Positions 9,926-19,421 of a DNA stretch of 42,637 nt are shown piece after piece; the stretch's first letter is position 1, and each line of letters starts with the position of its first letter. A program made the position numbers and the translations under genes. The notes beneath the pieces are model-generated. The model saw only the letters and a program-made list of their open reading frames with translations. It did not search any database and was not told the DNA's origin. Source of the stretch: Enterococcus thailandicus (GTDB lineage: Bacteria > Bacillota > Bacilli > Lactobacillales > Enterococcaceae); NCBI RefSeq assembly GCF_001886265.1, contig NZ_JXLE01000020.1, positions 1 to 42,637 on the forward strand, read 5' to 3'.

Positions 9926-11062
9926 TTATTCAAAATCAGTTGGTCGGTTTTCTTCTATATTAAAGTAATACGCCATTGCATCTAAAATACGTTGACTTGC
10001 TTGGCCATCCCCATATGGATTGGAGGCATGCGCCATTTCTTGATGTGCTTCTTTGTTTTCAAGCAAACGAGTTGTTTCGTCATAGACAGTTTCTTCATCT
10101 GTTCCAACCATTTTCAAAGTACCTGCCTCAACACCTTCTGGGCGCTCTGTGGTATCACGCAAGACAAGTACCGGTACGCCAAGTGATGGTGCTTCTTCTT
10201 GAACACCACCAGAATCCGTCAAAATCAAATAACTTCGTGCTGCAAAATTATGGAAATCGACAACGTCTAAAGGCTCAATCAATGATACATTAGCTAAATC
10301 CCCCAGAATGCCAATTGCTTCTTCACGTACTTTTGGATTGCGATGCATCGGAAAAATAAATTTCACTTCTGGATGTTCATTGGCAACACGCGCAATTGCT
10401 TGGAATACTTGACGCATTGGTTGACCGATATTTTCGCGACGATGCATTGTCACCAAGACCATTTTATCCTCTTTTGATGCTGGTAGATGTTCACTTTGAT
10501 ATTCATCATCAACAGTGTAGCCCATTGCATCAATTGCAGTATTCCCAGTTACAAAAATAGCGTCTGTTGGATGATTTTCTTTTTCTAAGTTTTCTTTGCT
10601 TTGACTTGTTGGTGCAAAATAAATATCACTTAAGACATCTGTCAATTGACGATTCATTTCTTCAGGGAATGGCGACCACTTATTCCAAGTTCGCAAACCC
10701 GCTTCCACGTGGCCAACTTTGATTTGTTGATAGAACGCTGCTGTCGCACTCGCATAAGTCGTTGTTGTATCTCCATGAACTAAAACGATGTCTGGTTGTT
10801 CTTCTAATAACACAGGTGTCAAATCATCAAGAATTCTTGAAGTAATTCCTGCTAAAGTTTGTCCACCTTTCATCAAATTCAAATCATAATCAGGAGTAAT
10901 TTCAAATACTTCTAACACTTGATCAAGCATTTCCCGATGCTGCGCCGTAACGGCAACTTTTCCAATAAAGCGTTCATCTTTTGCAAGAGCTTTAACTAAA
11001 GGCGCCATCTTAATCGCTTCTGGTCTTGTACCAAAAACAGATAATACTTTTACTTTTTTCAT
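9926..11062 (-). CDS. wecB: UDP-N-acetylglucosamine 2-epimerase (non-hydrolysing)
   Basis: Interconverts UDP-GlcNAc and UDP-ManNAc, the precursor of ManNAc units in wall teichoic acid linkage or surface polysaccharides. The 378-aa protein begins KVKVLSVFGTRPEAIKMAPL and has VHGDTTTTYA, EAGLRT, MHRRENIG and DSGGVQEEAPSLGVPVLVLRDTTERPE, all classic for WecB/MnaA. I use ATG 11062 because AAAGGAG sits about 10 bases before it; an ATG three codons earlier overlaps that site, and the longer frame is not conserved-looking. It stands alone between a - strand terminator after guaC's end and the MocR-type gene, with no polysaccharide cluster near it. Confidence 0.93.
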   Translation of the reverse strand: MKKVKVLSVFGTRPEAIKMAPLVKALAKDERFIGKVAVTAQHREMLDQVLEVFEITPDYDLNLMKGGQTLAGITSRILDDLTPVLLEEQPDIVLVHGDTTTTYASATAAFYQQIKVGHVEAGLRTWNKWSPFPEEMNRQLTDVLSDIYFAPTSQSKENLEKENHPTDAIFVTGNTAIDAMGYTVDDEYQSEHLPASKEDKMVLVTMHRRENIGQPMRQVFQAIARVANEHPEVKFIFPMHRNPKVREEAIGILGDLANVSLIEPLDVVDFHNFAARSYLILTDSGGVQEEAPSLGVPVLVLRDTTERPEGVEAGTLKMVGTDEETVYDETTRLLENKEAHQEMAHASNPYGDGQASQRILDAMAYYFNIEENRPTDFE

Positions 11063-11162
11063 AACTTCCATTCTCCTTTTCTTTCCATCTTCTATTGTAG
11101 CTGAATTTTCGAAAAAAAAGAAATAAAAATAACAAATTTTTGCGTAACCTATTTTCTCAATC

Positions 11163-11203
11163 CAAAAAAAAAGAGCATCAGACAAAGATTCATCTGACAC
11201 TCT
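11163..11203 (-). terminator. Terminator of guaC
   Basis: On the - strand AGAGTGTCAGA pairs with TCTGATGCTCT (two G-U pairs) and is followed by T9. It lies 37 bases past the guaC stop. Confidence 0.85.
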
Positions 11204-11239
11204 ACTTACTACTATTTAAGATTGAAAAATTTTTCTATT

Positions 11240-12217
11240 TTAAATTGTATCTCCATTAAAAATAGAATTCTTCACGATTACATAATCCACTTTGCGAATC
11301 GCTTCTAAGTCACGTCCACCTGCATAAGAAATTGAAGATTGTAAATCTTGTTGCATTTCAACTAACGTATCTTTTAGTGAACCTTTGTGTTGAATCCAAA
11401 TTTTCTTACCTTCAACGTTTTTCTTTTCGCCTTTTTGAAATTCAGAAGCGGAGCCAAAATACTCTTTATAAACAACTCCATTTTCAACTTTTGTTTCGCC
11501 CGGAGATTCTTCGTGTCCAGCAAATAGTGAACCGATCATAACCATCGTTGCACCAAAACGAACTGATTTCGCCACATCTCCATGTGTCCGAATCCCGCCA
11601 TCTGCAATAATTGGTTTACGAGCAGCTTTTGCACACCATCTTAACGCAGCTAACTGCCAGCCACCTGTTCCAAAACCTGTTTTGATTTTCGTGATGCAAA
11701 CTTTTCCTGGTCCAATGCCAACCTTTGTTGCATCAGCGCCAGCATTTTCTAATTCACGAACTGCTTCAGGTGTCCCAACATTTCCCGCAATCACAAATGT
11801 TTCAGGAAGATGTTTTTTTATATGTTGAATCATGTTAATTACTGAATTGGAATGCCCGTGAGCAATGTCAATTGTGATGTAATCTGGTACTAGATTTTTT
11901 TGTGCTAATTCTTCAACGAAAGCATATTCGTTTTCTTTTACACCGACACTAATTGATGAGATATATCCTTCTTGTTTCATTTTTTTTATAAATGGGATAC
12001 GCGCTTCTTCATCAAAACGGTGCATAATATAAAAATAGCCGTTTTTTGCTAAAAATTCTGCAATTGACTCATCAATAATTGTTTGCATGTTTGCAGGTAC
12101 TACTGGCATTTTAAATGAGTGCTTACCTAAAGTCACTGTTGTGTCACACTCTGATCGGCTATTTACGATACATTTATTCGGAATTAGTTGGATATCTTCG
12201 TAATCAAATACTTTCAT
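11240..12217 (-). CDS. guaC: GMP reductase
   Basis: Converts GMP to IMP with NADPH, linking guanine salvage back to the adenine branch. The 325-aa protein has the IMPDH/GMPR barrel: NSRSECDT (about 19-26), GNVGTPEAV, and the catalytic loop [11 protein letters not shown] with C174. The absence of CBS domains and the short length point to GMP reductase of the GuaC2 type rather than IMP dehydrogenase. I use ATG 12217, eight bases after AGGAGG; a TTG just before it is a less likely start. The leader carries an inverted repeat next to the ribosome site and PurBox-like motifs upstream, so purine-responsive control is likely. Confidence 0.95.
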   Translation of the reverse strand: MKVFDYEDIQLIPNKCIVNSRSECDTTVTLGKHSFKMPVVPANMQTIIDESIAEFLAKNGYFYIMHRFDEEARIPFIKKMKQEGYISSISVGVKENEYAFVEELAQKNLVPDYITIDIAHGHSNSVINMIQHIKKHLPETFVIAGNVGTPEAVRELENAGADATKVGIGPGKVCITKIKTGFGTGGWQLAALRWCAKAARKPIIADGGIRTHGDVAKSVRFGATMVMIGSLFAGHEESPGETKVENGVVYKEYFGSASEFQKGEKKNVEGKKIWIQHKGSLKDTLVEMQQDLQSSISYAGGRDLEAIRKVDYVIVKNSIFNGDTI

Positions 12218-12231
12218 CAAATTGTCCTCCT

Positions 12232-12260
12232 AATGTTCAGTTCAGTAAAACACGAACATT
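12232..12260 (-). promoter_or_regulatory. Inverted repeat in the guaC leader
   Basis: AATGTTC and GAACATT are perfect 7-bp arms separated by 15 bases, ending next to AGGAGG of guaC. The left - strand arm continues as AATGTTCGTGTTT, which is also a PurBox-like half site. It could act as DNA operator or as an RNA hairpin near the ribosome site. Confidence 0.4.
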
Positions 12261-12296
12261 CTTCGTTTTATTCAGGCGTTTTTTAGCGCCCTATGT

Positions 12297-12325
12297 AATT
12301 TAACTCAACTAAATAAAAAAATCAA
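12297..12325 (-). promoter_or_regulatory. Predicted guaC promoter
   Basis: TTGATT (12320-12325) and TAAATT (12297-12302) on the - strand with a 17-bp spacer, giving a leader of about 72 nt. Confidence 0.6.
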
Positions 12326-12400
12326 GCGAAAACCATGAACATTTTACGAATAATGCGTTTTCTTAGACTTTTTTCAATAATCTGTTCCTTTAAACAGGGT

Positions 12401-12414
12401 AATGTTCGGAAAAA
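12401..12414 (-). promoter_or_regulatory. PurBox-like site upstream of guaC
   Basis: On the - strand TTTTTCCGAACATT matches the lactococcal PurBox (AWWWCCGAACWWT) at 12 of 13 positions. It lies about 115 bp before the predicted guaC start point, and past the terminator of the upstream aldo/keto reductase gene, so it belongs to guaC. Confidence 0.45.
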
Positions 12415-12426
12415 AGGTAAAAAGAC

Positions 12427-12467
12427 AAAAACAGGACTTGCTACAAAAAATAGCAAGTCCTGTTTTT
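12427..12467 (-). terminator. Terminator of the aldo/keto reductase gene
   Basis: A perfect 17-bp stem (12427-12443 with 12451-12467, core CAGGACTTGCTA) with A and T runs on both flanks. Confidence 0.88.
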
Positions 12468-12502
12468 TTAGTTATCGGATAACCAATACTACACACCAAG
12501 TT

Positions 12503-13417
12503 CTATGGCAAAATATTTCCTGCAGCCATGTATAGATCATACCAATCTTCTCTTGTTAACATAATTTCAGAAGCTTTTGCAATTTCTTCAATTCGGCTAA
12601 GATTCATCGTCCCAGCAATCACTTGCATGTTTGCTGGATGACGCAAGATCCAGGCTGAAGCTAAACCAGTTGGTGTTGTGTTGTATTTTTCAGCCATTTC
12701 GTTTAATTTTTGATTTAATTCTGGGAATTTTTCATTACCGATAAAGACACCTTCAAAAAAACCATATTGATAAGGAGACCATGCTTGAATTGTCATATCA
12801 TGCAACCTTGAATAATCTAGTACACTGCCATCATGATCGATACTTGCAGCGTCCGTCATGTTCACATGAATTCCTTGATCAACCATTTCTGAATGCTTTA
12901 AACCAAACTGTAATTGGTTAGCTACTAAAGGTTGACGTACTGATTTTTTCAATAGCTCGATTTGCATTGGTTTTTGATTACTTACACCAAAATAGCGAAC
13001 TTTACCCGCTTTTTCTAATTCATCAAAAGCTGCAGCGACTTCATCAGGTTCGACTAATGTATCTGGTCGATGCAACAACAAAGCGTCTACATAATCCATT
13101 TTTAAGCGTTGTAAACTGCCTTCGACAGAGGCAATAATATGTTCTTTTGAAAAATCAAACATAACTCCTGGAACGATTCCACATTTTGTTTGGATAAATA
13201 AATCTTCACGCTTCAACGAAGTTTTTGCCAATGCGTCTGCAAAAATTGATTCACATTCACCATTTCCATAGATATCTGCATGATCAAAGAAATTGATTCC
13301 ATTATCATAAGCAGTCTCGATTGCCTTAGCTGGATCTTTCGCACTATTGATACGCATACAACCAAGAATTACTGCTGAAACTGCGTGATTTACTGTTCCA
13401 AATTGAACCTGTTTCAT
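12503..13417 (-). CDS. Aldo/keto reductase family oxidoreductase
   Basis: An NAD(P)H-dependent carbonyl reductase of the YdhF-like bacterial group; the substrate is not known. The 304-aa TIM barrel carries the tetrad Asp and Tyr in FFDHADIYG, Lys in IQTKCGI and His in LLLHRPDTL, and the C-terminal cofactor segment ILRHPANMQVIAGTMNLSRIEEI. The start at ATG 13417 follows AAAGGAGG; an upstream extension (MLHFYC...) has no ribosome site. It begins 77 bases after purD with no clear terminator between, so read-through from the pur operon is possible, although an extended -10 (TGCTACACT) suggests its own promoter. Confidence 0.9.
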   Translation of the reverse strand: MKQVQFGTVNHAVSAVILGCMRINSAKDPAKAIETAYDNGINFFDHADIYGNGECESIFADALAKTSLKREDLFIQTKCGIVPGVMFDFSKEHIIASVEGSLQRLKMDYVDALLLHRPDTLVEPDEVAAAFDELEKAGKVRYFGVSNQKPMQIELLKKSVRQPLVANQLQFGLKHSEMVDQGIHVNMTDAASIDHDGSVLDYSRLHDMTIQAWSPYQYGFFEGVFIGNEKFPELNQKLNEMAEKYNTTPTGLASAWILRHPANMQVIAGTMNLSRIEEIAKASEIMLTREDWYDLYMAAGNILP

Positions 13418-13494
13418 AAAAAATTCCTCCTTTTTTACACAATAAAAGTGTAGCACAACTTCTATGAAAAGGCTTTATCAAATCAAAAATATTT

Positions 13495-14784
13495 TTATCT
13501 TTTAGCCGATGATTTCTCTTTGACTAATTTTAATGCCTTGTTTCCAATGTCATGCCGATAAAATGTTTTGGTCGTTTCTTTTCTTCGAAGTGCTTCATAA
13601 ATAAATTTTTGTGCTTGCTCTAACGTTTCAGCTTTGGCTTCGACTAAATAGATTCTTCCACCCTTTCCAACTAAACGTCCTTCTTTTTCTGCCACACCTG
13701 CATAATATACCTGAACATGCGGTTCATCAGAAAAATCTGGCAACACCATCTCTGTTTCATACGTTGCCGGGTAACCTTCAGCAGCGACAACAACACCCAC
13801 ATGAAAATCACCTTGCGACCATTCTAATTCGATTGAACGATTTTCTAGTAGATCATCAATCACTTGAGCAAAATCATTCACTAGTCTTGGTAAAACAACT
13901 TGTGTTTCTGGATCACCAAATCGAGCATTGAATTCAATCACTTTCGGTCCATCAACGGTTGCAATCAAACCAGCGTACAAGATACCCGTGAAAGAACGAC
14001 CTTGTTCAACCATGCCCTGCGCCGCTGGTTTCAAAATCGTTTCAATAGCTTCATTAATCATCTCTTCCGGAATTTGTGGGACTGGCGAATAAGCACCCAT
14101 TCCCCCAGTATTTGGTCCTTTGTCTAAGTCATACGCTCGTTTATGGTCTTGTGAAATTACCATTGGATAAACTTCTGTGCCACGAACAAACGCTAAAAGC
14201 GAGAACTCTTCCCCTTCCAGAAACTCTTCAACCACAATTTGACTCCCGCTTTCACCAAATCGATGACTCTTCAACATGTCCTTTGCGGCTTGTACAGCTT
14301 CTTCCATTGTCATCGCGACAACGACACCTTTACCAGCAGCTAAACCATCTGCTTTTACAACAATCGGTACGCCTTTTTCTTTGATATAAGCTATAGCCAG
14401 CTCATAATCATTAAACGTTTGGGATTCAGCTGTCGGAATCTGACACTCTTTCATTAGTTGTTTAGCAAAACTTTTAGATCCCTCAATCAACGCTGCACGT
14501 TTTGTTGGTCCAAAAATTTTCAAATCTGCCGCCATAAAGTCATCGACAATTCCATTTAACAAAGGAACTTCTGGCCCAACAAATGTCCAAGAAATGTGCT
14601 TTTCTTTTGCAAATGAGATGAGCGCATCATGATCTGTTTCTGCAATTGTGACTGGTTGTATCCCATCCTTTTTCATTCCAGGATTTCCCGGGGCGCAGTA
14701 GACTGTTTCAACTAACGGACTATCCGCCATTTTTTTCCCAATCGCATGCTCGCGACCGCCTGCACCTATAATCAAAATTTTCAT
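13495..14784 (-). CDS. purD: Phosphoribosylamine-glycine ligase (GAR synthetase)
   Basis: Step 2 of purine synthesis: joins glycine to phosphoribosylamine using ATP. The 429-aa ATP-grasp enzyme begins MKILIIGAGGREHAIG and has VVKADGLAAGKGVVV, GPNTGGMGAYSP and VIEFNARFGDPETQV. The length is close to other Firmicutes PurD. AAAAGGAG precedes the ATG. It is the last gene of purCSQLFMNHD, 24 bases after purH. Only a weak A/T hairpin follows the stop, so a strong terminator is not seen until the end of the next gene. Confidence 0.97.
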   Translation of the reverse strand: MKILIIGAGGREHAIGKKMADSPLVETVYCAPGNPGMKKDGIQPVTIAETDHDALISFAKEKHISWTFVGPEVPLLNGIVDDFMAADLKIFGPTKRAALIEGSKSFAKQLMKECQIPTAESQTFNDYELAIAYIKEKGVPIVVKADGLAAGKGVVVAMTMEEAVQAAKDMLKSHRFGESGSQIVVEEFLEGEEFSLLAFVRGTEVYPMVISQDHKRAYDLDKGPNTGGMGAYSPVPQIPEEMINEAIETILKPAAQGMVEQGRSFTGILYAGLIATVDGPKVIEFNARFGDPETQVVLPRLVNDFAQVIDDLLENRSIELEWSQGDFHVGVVVAAEGYPATYETEMVLPDFSDEPHVQVYYAGVAEKEGRLVGKGGRIYLVEAKAETLEQAQKFIYEALRRKETTKTFYRHDIGNKALKLVKEKSSAKR

Positions 14785-14808
14785 GAGTTACTCCTTTTCC
14801 ACTAAATT

Positions 14809-16344
14809 TTAATGTCTAAAATGACGTACATTAGTAAAGACCATCGCAATGTCATAATGATTAGCCATATCAATTGAAGCCTGATCTTTGATACTTCCAC
14901 CCGGCTGAATGATGGCCTTAATCCCATGTGTTGCAGCATATTCAACAGAATCATCCATTGGGAAAAACGCATCACTAGCCAATACTGCACCTTCTAGTTT
15001 TTCACCTGCTTGTTCAATCGCTATCTTGACAGAACCCACACGATTCATTTGTCCTGCACCTATCCCCACAGTTTGGTGTTCATTTGCAACAACGATAGCA
15101 TTGGATTTAACATGCTTCACCGCTTTCCAAGCAAATGCTAATGCCTCCATTTGTTCCATTGTGGGTTTCTTTGCTGTCACTACAGTCCAGTCTTCTTCAT
15201 GTTCCATTGCTAAATCTTGATTTTGAACTAATAAACCACCTAAAACAGAAACTGTTTCATCAACTATGCTGGCTGTTCTTTGTTCAAAACTGATTGTTAA
15301 AATACGCAGATTTTTCTTTTTCTTCAAAACTTCTAGTGCAGCATCAGTGAATCCCGGGGCAATAATGATTTCTAAAAATAGTTCATGCATTTTTTCCGCA
15401 GTAGCTACATCCACCTCACGATTCAAAACAATAATTCCGCCAAAAATCGAGACTGGGTCTGCTTCAAACGCGTAATTCCAAGCTTCAAAAATCGTTGGTG
15501 CCGTTCCAATGCCACACGGATTCATATGTTTCAACGCAACAACTGTTGGTTCATCATACTCTCGGGCAATTCTTAGCGCTGCATCTGCATCACGAATATT
15601 GTTGAATGAGAGTTCCTTGCCATGTACTTGTTTTGCTGCAGCAATCGAATATTCTTCCGGTAAAGCAGATTGATAAAAAGCTGCTTCTTGATGACTATTT
15701 TCGCCGTAACGCAAATCTTGTTTTCGCTCATACGTCAACGTTAATTTTTCTGGTTCTTTTTCATCCACCATCTCTGTCAAATATTGAGCAATTAACGCAT
15801 CGTAAGCAGCCGTATGGCGAAAGACTTTCGCTGCTAGACGTTTTCGAGTGGCTAACTGAGTTTCCCCGTGGGCTTCTAATTCTTGGAGTACCAATGAATA
15901 ATCTGCCGGATCAACGATTACTGTGACAAATTCGTGATTTTTAGCACCACTTCGCAACATACTTGGGCCACCAATATCAATATTTTCAATTGCCTCTTGT
16001 TCAGTTACTTCTGGTTTTAAAATGGTTTCCTTAAATGGGTAAAGATTCACACAAACAAAATCAATTGGCAAGATTTCACCGCGCGCCATGTCTTCCATAT
16101 GTTCAACGACATCTCGGCGCCCTAAAAGTCCACCGTGAATCTTCGGATGCAAGGTTTTCACTCTGCCATCCATCATTTCTGGAAAACCAGTGACCTCATC
16201 AATAGAAATTGTTTTGACACCTGCTTGATCTAATGCTTTTTTCGTTCCACCTGTTGAGATAATTTCGATATTATTAGCAATCAAGCCTTTTGCAAAGTCA
16301 ACAATCCCTGTTTTGTCTGATACACTAATCAACGCTCTTGTCAT
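14809..16344 (-). CDS. purH: Bifunctional AICAR transformylase/IMP cyclohydrolase
   Basis: Last two steps to IMP: formylates AICAR from 10-formyl-THF, then closes the ring. The 511-aa protein has the N-terminal MGS-like cyclohydrolase domain (about 1-195, with [15 protein letters not shown] and [16 protein letters not shown]) and the C-terminal transformylase domain (with [14 protein letters not shown] and [15 protein letters not shown]). The ATG overlaps the purN stop by 4 bases (ATGA type), which indicates coupled translation. Residues and length look intact. Confidence 0.97.
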   Translation of the reverse strand: MTRALISVSDKTGIVDFAKGLIANNIEIISTGGTKKALDQAGVKTISIDEVTGFPEMMDGRVKTLHPKIHGGLLGRRDVVEHMEDMARGEILPIDFVCVNLYPFKETILKPEVTEQEAIENIDIGGPSMLRSGAKNHEFVTVIVDPADYSLVLQELEAHGETQLATRKRLAAKVFRHTAAYDALIAQYLTEMVDEKEPEKLTLTYERKQDLRYGENSHQEAAFYQSALPEEYSIAAAKQVHGKELSFNNIRDADAALRIAREYDEPTVVALKHMNPCGIGTAPTIFEAWNYAFEADPVSIFGGIIVLNREVDVATAEKMHELFLEIIIAPGFTDAALEVLKKKKNLRILTISFEQRTASIVDETVSVLGGLLVQNQDLAMEHEEDWTVVTAKKPTMEQMEALAFAWKAVKHVKSNAIVVANEHQTVGIGAGQMNRVGSVKIAIEQAGEKLEGAVLASDAFFPMDDSVEYAATHGIKAIIQPGGSIKDQASIDMANHYDIAMVFTNVRHFRH

Positions 16345-16919
16345 TTTAAATAGCCTCCATTTTTGATCATTTCTTCGACGATTTCTGGATAAATTCGATG
16401 CTCGACTGCATGGATTTTTTGTTCAAGAATTTCCAAGGTATCTGTTGGCTCAATCTCGACTTTTTCTTGGCGAATGATTGGGCCTGTATCGACACCTGCA
16501 TCAATTAAATGAACAGTCACACCCGTGGTTGCCACTCCTGCTTCATATGCATCACGAATCCCGTGCAATCCGGGAAAATTCGGTAATAACGAGGGGTGAA
16601 TATTCACAATTTTATTTTCAAATGCTGTCAGTAAAGTAGGCCCCACAATTCGCATGTAGCCAGCCAAAATAACCAAATCAATTTTTCGTTCACGCAACTG
16701 CCGTAGTATCTCCTGTTCATACGCTACTTTATTTGCAAAATCTTTTGGCGAAAACTGACTAGCAGGAACGCCCAATTCTTCTGCCCTTTGTAGCACATAC
16801 GCCTCTGGCTGGTCACAAAATAACCAGTCAAACGTGACAGCTAGCTTTTTTTCTCTTAGATTCGTTACCAAAGCTTGAAAGTTACTTCCATTACCCGAAG
16901 CAAAAATGGCTAACTTCAT
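16341..16919 (-). CDS. purN: Phosphoribosylglycinamide formyltransferase
   Basis: Step 3: transfers formyl from 10-formyl-THF to GAR. The 192-aa enzyme has [12 protein letters not shown] at the N-terminus, [10 protein letters not shown], the catalytic [12 protein letters not shown] (Asn-His) and [13 protein letters not shown] (Asp). It overlaps purM by 4 bases at its start and purH by 4 bases at its end, so purM-purN-purH form a tightly coupled block. Confidence 0.96.
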   Translation of the reverse strand: MKLAIFASGNGSNFQALVTNLREKKLAVTFDWLFCDQPEAYVLQRAEELGVPASQFSPKDFANKVAYEQEILRQLRERKIDLVILAGYMRIVGPTLLTAFENKIVNIHPSLLPNFPGLHGIRDAYEAGVATTGVTVHLIDAGVDTGPIIRQEKVEIEPTDTLEILEQKIHAVEHRIYPEIVEEMIKNGGYLK

Positions 16920-17959
16920 GCCGTTTCTCCAGTGAAAATAATTTTCTGTGTGTCTTCTGGGACAATTTCACCGATTTGGTAAAAAGTCTCTCCTTGCTCT
17001 GCAAAAGCAGCCGTGACCTCAGCTACTTTTTCTGGTGAAACAGCAACGACCATTCCAATCCCCATATTAAAAATTTCATACATTTCCGAAGAGGACAGCT
17101 TTCCATAGCTTTGTAAACAATCAAAAATTGGTAAAATCGGCCAGCTTCCTAGTTGAATATTTGCGCTGACTCCAGCTGGCAACATTCGGGGAATGTTCTC
17201 TACAAAACCACCACCGGTAATGTGCGCACAGCCTTTCAATAGATTTTTTTTGATCAATGGTAAAAGACTTGCAACATAAATTCTTGTTGGAACTAATAAA
17301 CTATCAGCTAATGTTTCATTTAATTCCGGCAAAATACTAGCAGTTGTGAGTTGATGTTCTTCAAAGAAAATTTTCCGTACTAACGAATACCCATTTGAAT
17401 GAATCCCACTTGAAGGTAATCCTAATAAAATATCTCCATGTTCAATCAACGCTCCAGTAATCAGTTGTGATTTTTCAGCAATCCCAACGGCAAAACCGGC
17501 TAAATCATAGTCGTCTCCTTGATACATTCCTGGCATCTCAGCCGTTTCTCCGCCAATCAGCGCCATATTTGCTTGAACGCAACCATTTGCTACACCTGCA
17601 ACCACTTGCTCTAATTTTTCTGGTTGGTTCTTTCCAGTAGCTAAGTAATCTAGGAAATAAAGAGGCTCTGCCCCTTGGGCTAAAATATCATTCACACACA
17701 TTGCGACACAATCAATGCCAATCGTATCATGTTGACCAGCTTCAATTGCTACTGCTAATTTTGTTCCAACGCCATCCGTTCCCGAAACTAAAACAGGTTC
17801 TTTGACATCAAACAACGAAAGATCAAAACAACCACCAAAACCGCCTAGCGCGCCCATTACACCAAGACGTTCCGTTTTTTTGACATGTTTTTTGATTCGT
17901 TCAACAACTTCATAACCAGCTTCGACATCCACGCCAGCTTTTGCATATGCATTTTTCAT
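16916..17959 (-). CDS. purM: Phosphoribosylformylglycinamidine cyclo-ligase (AIR synthetase)
   Basis: Step 5: closes the imidazole ring of AIR with ATP. The 347-aa protein shows [51 protein letters not shown] and [11 protein letters not shown], all typical. I choose ATG 17959: AAAGGAG lies 11 bases before it, whereas the GTG four codons upstream sits inside that ribosome site. It follows purF after 22 bases and overlaps purN by 4. Confidence 0.96.
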   Translation of the reverse strand: MKNAYAKAGVDVEAGYEVVERIKKHVKKTERLGVMGALGGFGGCFDLSLFDVKEPVLVSGTDGVGTKLAVAIEAGQHDTIGIDCVAMCVNDILAQGAEPLYFLDYLATGKNQPEKLEQVVAGVANGCVQANMALIGGETAEMPGMYQGDDYDLAGFAVGIAEKSQLITGALIEHGDILLGLPSSGIHSNGYSLVRKIFFEEHQLTTASILPELNETLADSLLVPTRIYVASLLPLIKKNLLKGCAHITGGGFVENIPRMLPAGVSANIQLGSWPILPIFDCLQSYGKLSSSEMYEIFNMGIGMVVAVSPEKVAEVTAAFAEQGETFYQIGEIVPEDTQKIIFTGETA

Positions 17960-17981
17960 GCGATGATTCACTCCTTTATTA

Positions 17982-19421
17982 TTAGAAAAACGAAACTTTT
18001 TCTTTTAGAGATGCTTGGTATTTCTCCTCATAATCATATAAAGGAGTTGGATAGTCACCATTAAAATAAGCCATACATAATCCTGAATAAGGCGCTTCTT
18101 CTTTTAACCCAATGGCAGTAATCAAACCTTCCTCACTAAGGAATTCTAAAGAATCTGCACCAATACATTGCCGAATTTCTTCGATACTATGATTAGCAGC
18201 AATCAATTCTTTCCTCGTTTGAATGTCGATTCCGTAAAAACAAGGATATTTTAGGGGTGGAGAAGCAATTCGAACATGGACCTCTTTCGCCCCAGCTTCT
18301 TTTAATAGCCGGACGATTCGTCGACTTGTCGTACCACGTACAATTGAGTCGTCTACCATCACGATTTTTTTACCTTCTACTACTCCTCGAACAGCTGATA
18401 GTTTCATACGCACACCTTGTTCGCGTAACTCTGGTGTAGGTTGAATGAAGGTTCGCGCAATATATTGGTTTTTTACTAAACCAATTTCATAAGGAATTCC
18501 ACTAGCTTCAGCATACCCACTGGCAGCTGACAAAGAAGAATTGGGGACACCTACCACCATATCTGCCTCGATTGGTGCTTCTTCCGCTAGATTTTTACCC
18601 ATATTTTTTCGAGCAGTATGGACATTGACCCCATTGATATTCGAATCTGGTCGTGCAAAATAGATATACTCCATTGAACAGATTGCTAGCTGTGTATCTT
18701 GTGTGTACGTTTCAATTCTTAGTCCTTCATCGTTGATTATCACTACTTCTCCGGGATGCACATCACGGAGAAATTCTGCACCAACTACTTCTAAAGCACA
18801 GGTTTCAGAGGCAACGACATAAGCACCATTTTTCATCTGTCCAATTGCTAATGGACGGAACCCATTAGGATCAAGCGCCGCAATCATTGCGTCTTCTGTC
18901 ATTAGTAAATACGCAAAACCGCCTTTTACTTTGTTCAAAGATGCTTTTAATTTTGCTAAAAATGTTTCTTCGTCACTTCGACGTATCAAATGCATTAAAA
19001 TTTCTGTATCCGAATTTGAATGAAAAATGGCTCCATCTTGCTCTAATTCTTTTCGCAAAGAGCGAGCATTGGTCAAATTACCATTGTGGGCTAAGCCAAC
19101 TGAAACATCATAAAACTTGAATAAAAATGGTTGGATATTATCGACACTTCCATTTCCCGCAGTCGCGTAGCGCACATGACCAATTGCTGCATTTCCTGTT
19201 AATTGAGTTAATTTTCGTTGATCTTTGAATACTTCTGATAATAAACCAAGATCGCGATGCCCATGAAGTTTGCCTTCATCATTCGAAACAATCCCCGCAC
19301 CTTCTTGGCCACGATGTTGTAGGCTATGCAAGCCAAAATAAGTAACACTTGCTGCATCCTGATGTCCCCAGACACCAAAAATCCCACATTCCTCATTCAA
19401 ACTTTTTACTTCATAAGACAT
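17982..19421 (-). CDS. purF: Amidophosphoribosyltransferase
   Basis: Committed first step: PRPP plus glutamine gives phosphoribosylamine. The 479-aa protein carries an 11-residue propeptide before the expected N-terminal nucleophile C12 (CGIFGVWGH), a class II glutamine amidotransferase domain (to about 240) and a phosphoribosyltransferase domain with [16 protein letters not shown]. The C-terminal [14 protein letters not shown] has C449 but Tyr at 452, where I recall a second cluster cysteine in Bacillus PurF, so a [4Fe-4S] cluster may be absent. Its start overlaps the purL end by 16 bases. Confidence 0.96.
   Translation of the reverse strand: MSYEVKSLNEECGIFGVWGHQDAASVTYFGLHSLQHRGQEGAGIVSNDEGKLHGHRDLGLLSEVFKDQRKLTQLTGNAAIGHVRYATAGNGSVDNIQPFLFKFYDVSVGLAHNGNLTNARSLRKELEQDGAIFHSNSDTEILMHLIRRSDEETFLAKLKASLNKVKGGFAYLLMTEDAMIAALDPNGFRPLAIGQMKNGAYVVASETCALEVVGAEFLRDVHPGEVVIINDEGLRIETYTQDTQLAICSMEYIYFARPDSNINGVNVHTARKNMGKNLAEEAPIEADMVVGVPNSSLSAASGYAEASGIPYEIGLVKNQYIARTFIQPTPELREQGVRMKLSAVRGVVEGKKIVMVDDSIVRGTTSRRIVRLLKEAGAKEVHVRIASPPLKYPCFYGIDIQTRKELIAANHSIEEIRQCIGADSLEFLSEEGLITAIGLKEEAPYSGLCMAYFNGDYPTPLYDYEEKYQASLKEKVSFF

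Noticed and set aside
11063-11200. Longer start for the UDP-GlcNAc epimerase
   Set aside because: The extra residues are Phe/Tyr-rich and unlike the family; the ribosome site and conserved start are at 11062.
13418-13494. Possible terminator after purD
   Set aside because: Only an AAAAATATTTTT self-complementary stretch is present; too weak to call.
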